A stretch of 64,000 nucleotides of DNA from Agrobacterium larrymoorei. Lineage in GTDB: Bacteria; Pseudomonadota; Alphaproteobacteria; Rhizobiales; Rhizobiaceae. This document shows positions 37,111 through 45,838 of the stretch, piece by piece. The notes beneath the pieces were generated by a model. The model ran no database searches and had not been told where the DNA came from. It saw only the letters and a program-made list of their open reading frames with translations. The position numbers and the translations under genes were made by a program. Positions within the stretch are counted from its first letter, which is position 1, and each line of letters opens with the position of its first letter. The stretch is from contig NZ_JAUTBL010000002.1 of the NCBI RefSeq assembly GCF_030819275.1, positions 2,501 through 66,500 of the forward strand. Reading direction: 5' to 3'.

Positions 37111-38160
37111 CTATTGCGCCGGACCGTCATTAAAGCCGACTTCATCGACCAGCTCGGACGCCTCTTTCCGGTGCGCTGCAATCTCGGTCAGCGACAATGT
37201 GTCAGGCTTGATCGGCCCAAACCCTTTCACGACCTCGGACGGCTGCGCGCCGGGAAGCACCGGATACTCGAACACCTGCTTGGCATAGATTTCCTGCGCT
37301 TCTCCCGAAGCCAGGAATTCCATCAGCTTCAAGGCGTTTTCTTTGTTTGGCGCGTATTTCGTCATGGCAACGCCGGAAATGTTGACGTGGGTGCCGCGAT
37401 CTTCGGCATTGGGGAAGATGACCTTGACGCTGTTAGCCCAGACTTTTTCCTCTGGTTCCTGCTCATTGGTCAGCATCAGACCAACATAATAGGTGTTGCC
37501 CAGCGCGATATCGCATTCGCCGGAATAGATGGATTTCGCCTGGCTGCGATCCGTGCCATCCGGCTTGCGTGCCAGATTGTTCTTCAAGCCTGTCAACCAT
37601 GTGCGGGTGTAGTCCAACCCGTGATGGGCAATCATCGAGGCGAAGAGTGCGATATTATAGGAATGCTGTCCGTCACGAATGCAGATCTTACCCTTCCATT
37701 TGGGGTCGGCAAGCTCCTCATAGGTGATCGCCTGCTGCGTCACGCGCTCCTTGGAGGCATAGACGACGCGCCCGCGGGTCGTCAGTCCAAACCACTCGCC
37801 TTCAGGATCGCGAAGATTGGCGGGAATGTCCTTTTCTATGACAGGGTCGTTGAGGACCGGTTGCGTCACGCCGCCTTCCTTCGCTTCCACCAGCCGCGCG
37901 ATATCCACGGTCAGCAGAATATCGGCCGGAGAATTGACACCCTCCGCCTGGATGCGCTCGACCAGACCCTTATCCAGGAACAGGACATTGGTCTCGATTC
38001 CGGTTTCCTTGGTAAAAGCGTCAAGCAGCGGCTGGATCAATTCGGGCTGGCGGTAGGAGTAGACATTCACCTCACCACCGGCGAATGCTGATGACGCGCT
38101 GCCACAGGCGACAGATAACACCGTACCAAGCGTCAGAAAGCTGGTTTTCAAGCTTGCCAT
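37111..38160 (-). CDS. Periplasmic Fe(III)-type ABC substrate-binding protein
   Basis: 349 residues from the ATG at 38160 (GGAGA eight bases upstream; a longer frame to 38205 exists). Signal peptide SFLTLGTVLSVACGSASSAFA. The mature start GEVNVYSYRQPELIQPLLDAFTKETG and later ITYEELADPKWKGKICIRDG are typical of the FbpA/FutA/IdiA iron-binding family. The paired tyrosines of the metal site are probably in NTYYVGLML. No permease or ATPase gene is next to it, so it must work with a transporter encoded elsewhere. It is divergent from rirA, which fits a role in iron supply. Confidence 0.87.
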   Translation of the reverse strand: MASLKTSFLTLGTVLSVACGSASSAFAGGEVNVYSYRQPELIQPLLDAFTKETGIETNVLFLDKGLVERIQAEGVNSPADILLTVDIARLVEAKEGGVTQPVLNDPVIEKDIPANLRDPEGEWFGLTTRGRVVYASKERVTQQAITYEELADPKWKGKICIRDGQHSYNIALFASMIAHHGLDYTRTWLTGLKNNLARKPDGTDRSQAKSIYSGECDIALGNTYYVGLMLTNEQEPEEKVWANSVKVIFPNAEDRGTHVNISGVAMTKYAPNKENALKLMEFLASGEAQEIYAKQVFEYPVLPGAQPSEVVKGFGPIKPDTLSLTEIAAHRKEASELVDEVGFNDGPAQ

Positions 38161-38268
38161 GCCACAGGTCTCCGCTAGGATTGAATAGTGGAGTTCTTTG
38201 TTCATGAATCGGCAGGCCGGTCAACGGTCAACCGCGGGAGATCGAACGGGTAAGGAAGTTTTTTTCGT

Positions 38269-38287
38269 GTCTGGAATTGTTCTAAAC
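38269..38287 (+). promoter_or_regulatory. Candidate iron control element (Irr-type) before rirA
   Basis: GTCTGGAA-TTG-TTCTAAAC, an imperfect palindrome (6 of 8 pairs) 47 bases before the rirA start. It resembles the alphaproteobacterial Irr-binding element, whose arms are TTTAGAA and TTCTAAA around three bases. In Agrobacterium, Irr is known to repress rirA when iron is low, which fits the position. Confidence 0.6.
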
Positions 38288-38333
38288 TGAAAAACAAACT
38301 ATATAACTCCACATTACCGACTAGGAGATCAGC

Positions 38334-38810
38334 ATGCGTTTGACCAAACAGACCAACTATGCAGTCCGCATGTTGATGTATTGCGCCGCCAATGACGGCA
38401 ATCTGAGCCGCATTCCTGAGATTGCCAAGGCTTATGGCGTCTCGGAACTTTTCCTTTTCAAGATCCTCCAGCCGCTGACCAAGGCTGGTCTCGTCGAGAC
38501 CGTGCGCGGTCGCAACGGTGGCGTGAAGCTTGGCAAGCCTGCCGACAAGATCAGCTTGTTCGACGTGGTCAAAGTCACCGAAGACAGCTTTGCCATGGCG
38601 GAATGCTTCGAGGATGGCGCTGTCGAATGTCCGCTTGTCGATAGCTGCGGTCTCAATTCCGCGCTCCGCAAGGCCCTGAATGCCTTCTTCGACGTTCTCA
38701 CTGAATATTCGATCGACGATCTCGTCAAAGCCCGTCCGCAGATCAACTTCCTGCTCGGTCTCGATCAACTGGCGCCACGCGTCCATCCGACCCCGGTCGC
38801 AGCCGCCTAA
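38334..38810 (+). CDS. rirA: Rrf2-family iron regulator RirA
   Basis: 158 residues. The start MRLTKQTNYAVRMLMYCAAN is that of Rrf2 winged-helix proteins, and recognition lies near GVSELFLFKILQPLTKAGLV. Three cysteines at 91, 99 and 105 (ECFEDGAVECPLVDSCGL) are those that hold the Fe-S cluster in RirA. Full length and sequence style match RirA, which represses iron-uptake genes in iron-replete cells. GGAG precedes the start. It is divergent from an iron-binding protein gene and has a candidate Irr site upstream and its own terminator downstream, so it is a single-gene unit. Confidence 0.95.
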   Translation: MRLTKQTNYAVRMLMYCAANDGNLSRIPEIAKAYGVSELFLFKILQPLTKAGLVETVRGRNGGVKLGKPADKISLFDVVKVTEDSFAMAECFEDGAVECPLVDSCGLNSALRKALNAFFDVLTEYSIDDLVKARPQINFLLGLDQLAPRVHPTPVAAA

Positions 38811-38832
38811 TCAGAGCGTCGAGCTTGTTTCC

Positions 38833-38870
38833 AAAAGCCTGCCCGCAAAACTGCCGGCAGGCTTTTCTTT
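38833..38870 (+). terminator. Terminator after rirA
   Basis: AAAAGCCTGCC (38833-38843), loop, GGCAGGCTTTT (38856-38866), then more T. A strong intrinsic terminator isolating rirA from the next gene. Confidence 0.9.
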
Positions 38871-38946
38871 TGGAAGAGCTTGATTTCAGCAGCGATGACG
38901 GCGCAAGTGGACGTCTCCTGTTTGCGTTCTGATTCCCACCGGTGCC

Positions 38947-39981
38947 ATGATCTCCATATCCGAGCTTTCTCGCCTTGCCCTGACTGTCTTCATCGGCAGT
39001 CTTGGCGCGCTGTTCGGCGTGCTCGTCGGTCTGCCGGCTCCCTTTCTCTGCGGCCCGGCACTCGCCGTTACCGCCGCAAGTCTTCTCGGCCTGACGCTCT
39101 CCGTGCCGAAGAACCTTCGTAACGCCACCTTCGTCATTGTCGGCGTATCGATGGGAACGAACATAACGCCAAACGTCTTCCAAGCTGCCAGAACATGGCC
39201 CTTGAGCTTCATCGCAGTGCTGTTAACGGTGGTGGCGCTTCTTTATACAGCCTATTGGATCCTGCGCTTCATCTTCCGCTATGACCACACGACCGCGATG
39301 CTCGGCGCTTCTCCTGGCCACCTCAGCTACATTATCAGCCTCACGGCGGAGACCAAGAGCGATCTCGCAACTGTCAGCGTCATCCAGAGTGTCCGCGTTC
39401 TGGCGCTCACACTCACCGTGCCGCTGATTGTCAAATATCTCGATCTCGTCAGCGTCGAGCCCTCCATCCTGCCGCCACCCATGCCAGCGCTGGAACTTGG
39501 CCTGACACTGCTGGCGTCCCTGATCGTTGGGCTCATCTTCATGCGATGGCGCTTTCCGGCGGCACTGCTTCTCGGTGGCGTCGCTGTTTCCATCGGCTCA
39601 CACGTCACAGGCTTCTCCAGCGGCGGGGTGCCGGATTGGCTAGCGATCCCCACCTATATCGTTCTGGGAAGCCTGATCGGCACGCGCTTCTCGCGCTCCT
39701 CGCTGAAAGACATGCGGAAAGCGTTTTTGGCGGGTGCCGTCGTCACGGTTGCGGTCGTCGTCCTCGCCTGTTCGGTCGCCGTTCTCGTCTCAAGTCTGAC
39801 GGGTGTTCCGCTGAACGCCGTGATGATCGCTTTCGCGCCCGGTGGCCTTGAGACGATGGCAGCCATGGCGGTGATGATGCATGCGGATACGGCCTATGTC
39901 GGCTCGCACCATGTGTTGCGCCTGCTGTTTCTGTCGGTGCTCATGCCGTTCGTGATCGGCAAACAAGCACGCGGGCGTTGA
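38947..39981 (+). CDS. AbrB-family (AbrB duplication) membrane protein
   Basis: 344 residues with about ten membrane spans. Two related halves each begin with a hydrophobic, glycine/proline-rich pattern (GALFGVLVGLPAPFLCGPALA, and LASLIVGLIFMRWRFPAALLLGG), the duplicated AbrB-type domain. GASPGHLSYIISL and FAPGGLETMAAMAVMM are the paired conserved loops. Often annotated as a regulator or a putative ammonia monooxygenase; both names are misleading for an integral membrane protein. It is probably a transporter of unknown substrate. It is a single gene between the rirA terminator and the osmolyte operon. Confidence 0.85.
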   Translation: MISISELSRLALTVFIGSLGALFGVLVGLPAPFLCGPALAVTAASLLGLTLSVPKNLRNATFVIVGVSMGTNITPNVFQAARTWPLSFIAVLLTVVALLYTAYWILRFIFRYDHTTAMLGASPGHLSYIISLTAETKSDLATVSVIQSVRVLALTLTVPLIVKYLDLVSVEPSILPPPMPALELGLTLLASLIVGLIFMRWRFPAALLLGGVAVSIGSHVTGFSSGGVPDWLAIPTYIVLGSLIGTRFSRSSLKDMRKAFLAGAVVTVAVVVLACSVAVLVSSLTGVPLNAVMIAFAPGGLETMAAMAVMMHADTAYVGSHHVLRLLFLSVLMPFVIGKQARGR

Positions 39982-40149
39982 GCGTCAGGCAAGAAACTTC
40001 GGATTTTCCCTCGTCCGCATTTTTCGCTGCAACTTTTTTGTCGCTTACCTCGTTACCTCGTGCTGAACCGGGGACAGTCGCTCATCAGTGTTGGTCAGAA
40101 AGACGAGGCATTGTCCTGCCCGAGTAACCGTTCCGAGTGGAGATTGCCC

Positions 40150-41061
40150 ATGAACCGTCTGATGAAGCTGGCCGGCGCTGGATTCGCGCTTGCTCTCTAT
40201 GCCTCGATTGCCCAAGCGCAGGTCGTCGTCTCATCCAAGATCGACACGGAAGGCAGCGTTCTCGGCAACATCATCCAGTCGGTTTTGAACGTCAACAATA
40301 TTGCCACCACCGACCGTATCCAGTTGGGCGCGACGCCCGTCGTGCGCAAGGCGATCATCGCAGGCGAAATCGATATCTATCCCGAATATACCGGCAACGC
40401 CGCCTTCTTCTTCGAAAAAGCAGATGATCCCATCTGGAAGGATGCCGCCAAGGCTTATGAGGAAGCCAAGACGCTGGATTACGATGCCAACAAGATCGTC
40501 TGGTTGTCGCCTTCTCCTGCCAACAACACCTGGGGTATCGCGGTTCGCAAGGATGTGGCGGAGAAGAACAATCTCAAGACACTGACCGATCTCGGCAAAT
40601 ATGTTGCAGGTGGCGGCCAGATCGTGCTTGCCGCATCCTCGGAATTCGTGAACTCCGCAGCCGCTCTGCCCGCCTTCCAGAAGACCTATGGCTTCACGCT
40701 GAAGCCGGAGCAGCTGATCACGCTCTCCGGCGGCGACACGGCAGCGACGATTGCTGCGGCCGCCAACCAGACCAACAATGCCAATGCTGCCATGGTCTAT
40801 GGCACCGATGGCGGTATTGCGCCGTCCGGCCTCGTCGTCCTGATGGATGACAAGAACGTGCAGCCGGTCTATCAGCCTGCGCCGATTATCCGCGAAGAGG
40901 TGCTGAAGAAGCATCCTGACATCGAGAAGGTCCTGAAGCCGGTCTTCGAAAAGCTCGACCTCACGACACTGCAGGAGCTGAACGGCCGGGTGCAGGTGGG
41001 TGGAGAGCAGGCCAAGGCCGTTGCGCTCGACTTCCTCACCAAGAACGGCTTCGTGAAGTAA
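40150..41061 (+). CDS. osmF: Osmolyte ABC transporter, substrate-binding protein (OsmF/YehZ type)
   Basis: 303 residues from the ATG at 40150 (GGAG seven bases upstream; an open frame from 40060 is not supported). Signal peptide LAGAGFALALYASIAQA. The mature part (VVVSSKIDTEGSVLGNIIQ, GEIDIYPEYTGNAAFFF, SPANNTWGIAVR) matches OpuAC/OsmF-type binding proteins for quaternary ammonium compounds such as glycine betaine or choline. It is the first of four genes in the order binding protein, large permease, ATPase, small permease, the same as osmF-yehYXW in enterobacteria. Confidence 0.9.
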   Translation: MNRLMKLAGAGFALALYASIAQAQVVVSSKIDTEGSVLGNIIQSVLNVNNIATTDRIQLGATPVVRKAIIAGEIDIYPEYTGNAAFFFEKADDPIWKDAAKAYEEAKTLDYDANKIVWLSPSPANNTWGIAVRKDVAEKNNLKTLTDLGKYVAGGGQIVLAASSEFVNSAAALPAFQKTYGFTLKPEQLITLSGGDTAATIAAAANQTNNANAAMVYGTDGGIAPSGLVVLMDDKNVQPVYQPAPIIREEVLKKHPDIEKVLKPVFEKLDLTTLQELNGRVQVGGEQAKAVALDFLTKNGFVK

Positions 41062-41064
41062 GAG

Positions 41065-42267
41065 GTGTCGTTGCGGAGCGGGAACGCCATTTCAAAGCCG
41101 CAGAGCGTCACACGACATGTCGATAAGGTCGGCGTGCTGATCTGCGGCCTGCTTCTCTATGCTGCGCTCGTTCCCCCTTTTGTCAGCTTCCGCGCAAACC
41201 GTATCGTGCAGGGGGAAGGGCGCTTTCTACTGGACAGCATGCCGCCCCCCGTTGGTTACGGCTTGATCGGCATCATCCTTTTAGCCGCCGCGGTCGCGCT
41301 CTTCGCCGCTAATACAAAGGTCCGTTTGGCAACCGCCTTTGCTGCACTGATCGCGCTGGCCGTTGCTGTCGGCCTTTCCGCTTCATCTCTGATTCCGCCT
41401 GAAAATACCTATGCCCGCGTGTCGGCGGCCAGCGGTTTCTGGTTGTTGCTTGCCGGGCTGGTGGTCCTGGCAACGGATGCGATTGCAAGACTTCGTCCCA
41501 AGCCTCTGACACGTCTCATCCTGCTTGCTCTCTCACTGCTGCTTCTCAGCGCCTTTCTGCTCTCCGGCCTTTGGAAGGATCTTTCCGTCATCAAGGAGTA
41601 CCAGAGCCGCGCCGACATCTTCTGGACGGAAGCGCAGCGCCACCTTCAACTGGCCCTGGGCTCCGTCTTCGCCGCCATGCTGGCAGGCATTCCTCTGGGA
41701 GTGCTGTGTTTCAAGGTGGAGCGCATCCGCGCCGCCATGCTGAACAGCCTCAACATCATCCAGACCATCCCATCCATCGCGCTCTTCGGCCTGCTGATTG
41801 CGCCACTCGGCTGGATCGGCACCCATGTCCCCGGCGCGTCGGACATCGGTATTCGCGGCATCGGAGCGGCACCAGCCTTCGTTGCGCTGTTTCTTTATTC
41901 CCTGCTGCCGATCGTTTCCAATACGGTCGTCGGGCTCGCCGGCGTTTCGCCTGCCGTGCGTGATGCGGCGCGCGGCATCGGCATGACGGGCCGGCAAAGC
42001 CTTTTCAAGGTCGAGTTCCCGCTGGCGCTTCCCATCATCTTGACCGGCATCCGCATCGTGCTGGTGCAGAATATCGGGCTTGCGACGATTGCGGCGCTCA
42101 TCGGTGGCGGGGGCTTTGGTGTCTTCGTCTTCCAGGGGATTGGCCAAACGGCCATGGACCTCGTTCTTCTCGGAACCATCCCGACCGTCATCCTGGGATT
42201 TGCCGCGGCAATTCTGCTGGATGCCCTGATCGACAGCAAACTCCTGTCACGAGGAAAAGCCGCATGA
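41065..42267 (+). CDS. yehY: Osmolyte ABC transporter permease (YehY type)
   Basis: 400 residues from a GTG at 41065; a TTG at 41071 is better spaced from AAGAGG and may be the real start. The N-terminal 190 residues carry extra membrane spans (LLLYAALVPPFVSF, LIGIILLAAAVALFAAN, WLLLAGLVVLATDA). The C-terminal 200 residues are the usual binding-protein-dependent permease, with the coupling motif AARGIGMTGRQSLFKVEFPLALP. The length matches YehY (about 385). The stop overlaps the ATPase start. Confidence 0.9.
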   Translation: MSLRSGNAISKPQSVTRHVDKVGVLICGLLLYAALVPPFVSFRANRIVQGEGRFLLDSMPPPVGYGLIGIILLAAAVALFAANTKVRLATAFAALIALAVAVGLSASSLIPPENTYARVSAASGFWLLLAGLVVLATDAIARLRPKPLTRLILLALSLLLLSAFLLSGLWKDLSVIKEYQSRADIFWTEAQRHLQLALGSVFAAMLAGIPLGVLCFKVERIRAAMLNSLNIIQTIPSIALFGLLIAPLGWIGTHVPGASDIGIRGIGAAPAFVALFLYSLLPIVSNTVVGLAGVSPAVRDAARGIGMTGRQSLFKVEFPLALPIILTGIRIVLVQNIGLATIAALIGGGGFGVFVFQGIGQTAMDLVLLGTIPTVILGFAAAILLDALIDSKLLSRGKAA

Positions 42268-43202
42268 TCGAAGTCGAAGGCCTCACCAAGCGATATGGCG
42301 AAGCGACGGTCGTCGATACAGTGAGCATCGCCATCCAACCCAGAAGCGTTACCGTCATCGTCGGCACGTCCGGCTCGGGAAAGACGACGCTTCTGCGCAT
42401 GATCAATCGATTGGTCGAGCCGACATCGGGCCTCATTCGTATCGATGGGCGAAATGTTCTCGATCTGCCCGGTTTCGAACTCCGCCGCAGCATCGGCTAC
42501 GCCATCCAGGGGCACGGGCTTTTTCCGCATCGGACAGTGGGACAAAACATTGCCACCGTGCCGGAACTGCTTGGCTGGGCTCGGCAGCGGGTCTCCGCGA
42601 AAGTCGACGAACTGCTCACGCTCTTTCAACTCGATCCAAAACTTTATGCTGACCGCTTCCCGAGTGAGCTCTCAGGTGGTCAACAGCAGCGCGTCGGCGT
42701 GGCGCGCGCGTTGGCAGCCGAACCGAATATTCTTTTGATGGACGAGCCCTTCGGCGCGCTCGATCCAATCATCCGCGCCAAGGCGCAGGAAGATCTTCTG
42801 ACGATCCAGAAGAAACTCGGCGTCACCATTGTCCTCGTCACCCACGATATGGATGAGGCCTTCTTCCTGGCGGATCGGATTGCCGTCATGGATAAGGGAA
42901 AGATCGTGCAATATGGACCACCTGCGGAACTGGTCCTGAACCCGGCGACGCCCTTCGTCAGAACGCTGATCGGCGAGCGGGAAAGGCCTTTGAGGCTGCT
43001 ATCAGTTTCAACCGTCGCGGAGATCGTTGAGCCCGGAGAGGCGGAAGGCGAACCGCTCACCGGCAGCCTCAGCCAACGCGACGCACTGTCCGCCATGCTC
43101 TGGGCGGGACGAGACAGTCTCCCGGTTGTCGGCACCGATGGGCAGAAGATTGGCCGCATCCGGCGCGAAACACTCTTGCAGCAAGCTGCGGGCTGTTCAT
43201 GA
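42264..43202 (+). CDS. yehX: Osmolyte ABC transporter ATPase (YehX/OpuCA type)
   Basis: 312 residues, ATGA overlap with the permease. Walker A GTSGSGKTT, signature [15 protein letters not shown], Walker B ILLMDEPFGALD, switch VTHDMDEAF. Residues 240-312 are a partial CBS-like region (GSLSQRDALSAMLWAGRDSL) in which only one repeat is visible, where OpuCA has two. In OpuCA-type proteins the CBS pair senses ionic strength, so osmotic gating may be reduced or different here. Confidence 0.92.
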   Translation: MIEVEGLTKRYGEATVVDTVSIAIQPRSVTVIVGTSGSGKTTLLRMINRLVEPTSGLIRIDGRNVLDLPGFELRRSIGYAIQGHGLFPHRTVGQNIATVPELLGWARQRVSAKVDELLTLFQLDPKLYADRFPSELSGGQQQRVGVARALAAEPNILLMDEPFGALDPIIRAKAQEDLLTIQKKLGVTIVLVTHDMDEAFFLADRIAVMDKGKIVQYGPPAELVLNPATPFVRTLIGERERPLRLLSVSTVAEIVEPGEAEGEPLTGSLSQRDALSAMLWAGRDSLPVVGTDGQKIGRIRRETLLQQAAGCS

Positions 43203-43954
43203 CAAGTCCTCGCTATAAAGCACTGTTGGGGCCGGTCCTTCTGTTGGGACTTGCGCTGCTGCTTGTCGTTTTTCTGGTGAGACCAAGTACGTTTTCCCCG
43301 ATCTTCTCGCCGCTTGTCCAGACCAATGCGCCCGCCATCTATCAGCAGGCCGACCTTCTGTCCCTGACGCTCTCCCATCTGGCAATCGTGGGGATGGCAA
43401 CGGCGGCCGCCACACTGGTAGCGGCTACACTTGCCGTCCTCGTCAGCCGTCCATTTGGTCAGGAATTCCTGCCGTTGTCCCGCAGCATCGTCAATATCGG
43501 CCAGACATTTCCGCCCGTTGCCGTGCTGGCGCTTGCCGTTCCGATCATGGGGTTCGGGCAGAAGCCGACGCTGGTGGCGCTATTCCTCTATGCCTTGCTT
43601 CCGGTCTTTGAAAACACACTCACGGGCCTGATGACGGTCCCCGCATCCATCACCGAGGCAGCCCGTGGTGCCGGCATGACCGGCTGGCAACGCTTGTGGA
43701 AGATCGATATCCCGCTTGCCATGCCCGCGATCCTTGCCGGCATTCGACTATCCGCCGTCATCAGTCTCTCCACCGCGACGATCGGCTCGACCGTGGCAGC
43801 GCGCACGCTGGGCGAAGTCATCATTGCCGGTCTGCAATCCAACAATCTCGCCTTCATCCTGCAGGGCGGTTTGATCGTGGCGGCACTTGCGGTGCTGATC
43901 CACAGTGTCTTTTCGATGCTGGAAACCAAGGCGGCGCACCGCGCAGGTCGGTAA
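43199..43954 (+). CDS. yehW: Osmolyte ABC transporter permease (YehW type)
   Basis: 251 residues with six likely spans; coupling segment EAARGAGMTGWQRLWKIDIPLAMP. ATGA overlap with the ATPase gene. The start is hydrophobic (GPVLLLGLALLLVVFLV). Completes the four-gene importer. The next transcription unit begins after only about 100 bases, and its presumed operator lies six bases past the stop. Confidence 0.9.
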   Translation: MTSPRYKALLGPVLLLGLALLLVVFLVRPSTFSPIFSPLVQTNAPAIYQQADLLSLTLSHLAIVGMATAAATLVAATLAVLVSRPFGQEFLPLSRSIVNIGQTFPPVAVLALAVPIMGFGQKPTLVALFLYALLPVFENTLTGLMTVPASITEAARGAGMTGWQRLWKIDIPLAMPAILAGIRLSAVISLSTATIGSTVAARTLGEVIIAGLQSNNLAFILQGGLIVAALAVLIHSVFSMLETKAAHRAGR

Positions 43955-43959
43955 CGCAT

Positions 43960-43973
43960 TTTGTCTAGACAAA
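43960..43973 (+). promoter_or_regulatory. Palindromic operator of GntR/HutC style
   Basis: TTTGTCTAGACAAA, a perfect 14-bp palindrome, 80 bases before the binding-protein gene at 44053. Its form (TGT..ACA arms) suits HutC-subfamily GntR regulators, and a HutC-like gene closes this cluster at 46776-47510. Confidence 0.6.
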
Positions 43974-44052
43974 TTATTTTCCCTGTGAATTAATGCTCCT
44001 TAAAGAAGCGGTGGACATCGCCGCTCAAAAATAGAGCAACAGGGGAACGATC

Positions 44053-44994
44053 ATGAGAAAGACACTGGGTTTTACCCTTCTCGCCGCCGCACTCTTTTCC
44101 ACCGCGGCCCACGCTGAAACACCCGTCACCATCGGCATGTCCGGCTGGACGGGCTTTGCGCCGCTGACACTCGCCAAGGAAACGGGCATTTTCGAAAAGA
44201 ACGGCCTCAAGGTCGAGATCAAGAAAATCCCGCAGGCAAGCCGCCATCTGGCGCTGGCCTCTGGTGACATTCAATGCGCGGCAACCACCGTCGAGACATG
44301 GGTGGCCTGGAATGCCAACGGCGTGAAATCCACCCAGATCTTCCAGATGGACAAGTCTCATGGCGCGGATGGCATGGCGGTTCGCACGGATATTGCCAAG
44401 ATTGCCGACTTGAAGGGCAAGACGATTGCCGCATCGGCACCGGGCACCTCGCCATACTTCTTCCTCGCCTGGATCCTCAAGGAAAATGGCCTCACGCTGA
44501 AGGACGTGAAGGTGGTGAACCTCGAGCCAGGCCCGGCAGCACAAGCCTTTGTTGCCGGCCAGAACGATGCCGCCATGACCTATGAGCCCTATCTCTCCAC
44601 GGTTCGTGCCGCACCGGACAAGGGCAAGATCATCGCCACCACGCTGGATTATCCGGCCGTCATGGACACGTTCGGCTGCACGCCGGAATTCCTCAAGGCC
44701 CACCCGGATGCGGCGAAGGCGCTGGCGACGAGCTACTTCGAAGCGCTCGACGCTATCAAGGCCGATCCAGAGAAGGCTTACGCCACCATGGGCGCGGATG
44801 TGAAGCAGTCGGGCGAAGCCTTCGGCAATTCCGCCAAGTTCCTCGAATGGCAGGACAAGGCGGCCAACCAGAAGTTCTTCGAAGGCGAGTTCAAGACCTT
44901 CTCGGAGAAGGCGGCCGATCTGCTTCTCGAAATCGGCGTCATCAAGTCGAAGCCAGATCTTTCGACGCTCGCCGATACCTCCTTCATCAAGTAA
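44053..44994 (+). CDS. NMT1-type ABC substrate-binding protein
   Basis: 313 residues. Signal peptide TLGFTLLAAALFSTAAHA. The mature start VTIGMSGWTGFAPLTLAKETGIFEKNGL belongs to the NMT1/TauA/SsuA-like family, which carries sulfonates, nitrate, pyrimidine precursors and others. Further family marks are DIQCAATTVETWVAWN and VVNLEPGPAAQAFVAG. CAGGGGA precedes the start. It leads a permease, an ATPase and a HutC-like regulator. The substrate cannot be told; the regulator hints at a nitrogen compound such as histidine or a related product, but the binding protein is not of the known histidine type. Confidence 0.85.
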   Translation: MRKTLGFTLLAAALFSTAAHAETPVTIGMSGWTGFAPLTLAKETGIFEKNGLKVEIKKIPQASRHLALASGDIQCAATTVETWVAWNANGVKSTQIFQMDKSHGADGMAVRTDIAKIADLKGKTIAASAPGTSPYFFLAWILKENGLTLKDVKVVNLEPGPAAQAFVAGQNDAAMTYEPYLSTVRAAPDKGKIIATTLDYPAVMDTFGCTPEFLKAHPDAAKALATSYFEALDAIKADPEKAYATMGADVKQSGEAFGNSAKFLEWQDKAANQKFFEGEFKTFSEKAADLLLEIGVIKSKPDLSTLADTSFIK

Positions 44995-45017
44995 TCGGCC
45001 AATCACGTAACACAATC

Positions 45018-45040
45018 GGGCGCGGCTTGCCGCCGCGCCC
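45018..45040 (+). other. Hairpin after the binding-protein gene
   Basis: GGGCGCGGC-TTGCC-GCCGCGCCC, nine perfect GC-rich pairs with no T tract, between the binding-protein gene and its permease. Such hairpins commonly protect the 3' end of binding-protein mRNA so that this protein is made in excess. Confidence 0.65.
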
Positions 45041-45046
45041 TGCCTC

Positions 45047-45838
45047 ATGACTGTCGGGATCGACATGCAGCCACTACAGCCTATAAAACACAGCACGCGG
45101 ATTGCGCTCGGCATCCTGTTCTTCGTGCTGTTCTTCCTCGCCTGGGGCATCGCCACACTGGGTGGATTCGTTTCGCCGACCTTCCTCGCAGACCCCATTA
45201 CCATGCTGAATGACGGGATCTATCTGATCACCGCGCAGGGCTTTGCCTATGATATCGGCATGACCATCTGGCGCGTGGTGGGCGGCTTCGTCTTGGCGGC
45301 GATCATCGCCGTACCGCTCGGCATCGCCATGGGCGCTTACAAGCCGATCGAGGCATTGCTTGAGCCTTTCGTCTCCTTTGCGCGCTATCTTCCCGCCTCG
45401 GCCTTCGTGCCGCTGCTGATCCTCTGGGCCGGGATCGGTGAAATGCAGAAGCTGCTGGTGATTTTCATCGGCGCAGTGTTTCAGATCATCCTCATGGTTG
45501 CCGTCGCCGTTGCTGGAACCAGACGCGATCTCGTCGAGGCTGCCTATACGCTCGGTGCCAAGGATCGCGGCGTGGTGCGCCGGGTTCTCATCCCGGCCAA
45601 CGCGCCGGATATTGCCGAAATCCTGCGTCTGGTTCTCGGCTGGGCCTGGACCTATGTCATCGTGGCGGAACTGATCGGCGCGTCGTCCGGCATCGGCTAC
45701 ATGATCATCAACAGCCAGGCGCTGATGGCGACAGGGCAGATCATTTTCGGCATCATCGTCATCGGCGTTATCGGCCTCATCTCGGACTTTGCCTTCAAGT
45801 CTCTCAATCGCAAACTGTTCGCCTGGAGGCTTGCCTGA
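45047..45838 (+). CDS. ABC transporter permease (SsuC/TauC type)
   Basis: 263 residues from the ATG at 45047; the ATG at 45065 has a better ribosome site (GGGA). Six spans are visible, with the family's EAAYTLGAKDRGVVRRVLIPANAPDI coupling loop (quoted in part: AYTLGAKDRGVVRRV). The C-terminal GIGYMIINSQALMATGQI is typical of the nitrate/sulfonate group. It ends overlapping the ATPase start (TGATG). Confidence 0.9.
   Translation: MTVGIDMQPLQPIKHSTRIALGILFFVLFFLAWGIATLGGFVSPTFLADPITMLNDGIYLITAQGFAYDIGMTIWRVVGGFVLAAIIAVPLGIAMGAYKPIEALLEPFVSFARYLPASAFVPLLILWAGIGEMQKLLVIFIGAVFQIILMVAVAVAGTRRDLVEAAYTLGAKDRGVVRRVLIPANAPDIAEILRLVLGWAWTYVIVAELIGASSGIGYMIINSQALMATGQIIFGIIVIGVIGLISDFAFKSLNRKLFAWRLA

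Noticed and set aside
37024..38091. 355-codon plus-strand frame opposite the iron-type binding protein gene
   Set aside because: It is the antisense shadow of a gene with a clear signal peptide, ribosome site and family motifs.
43992..44034. 13-codon leader peptide before the NMT1-type binding protein gene
   Set aside because: ATG and stop are present but there is no ribosome site, codon bias or attenuator structure around it.
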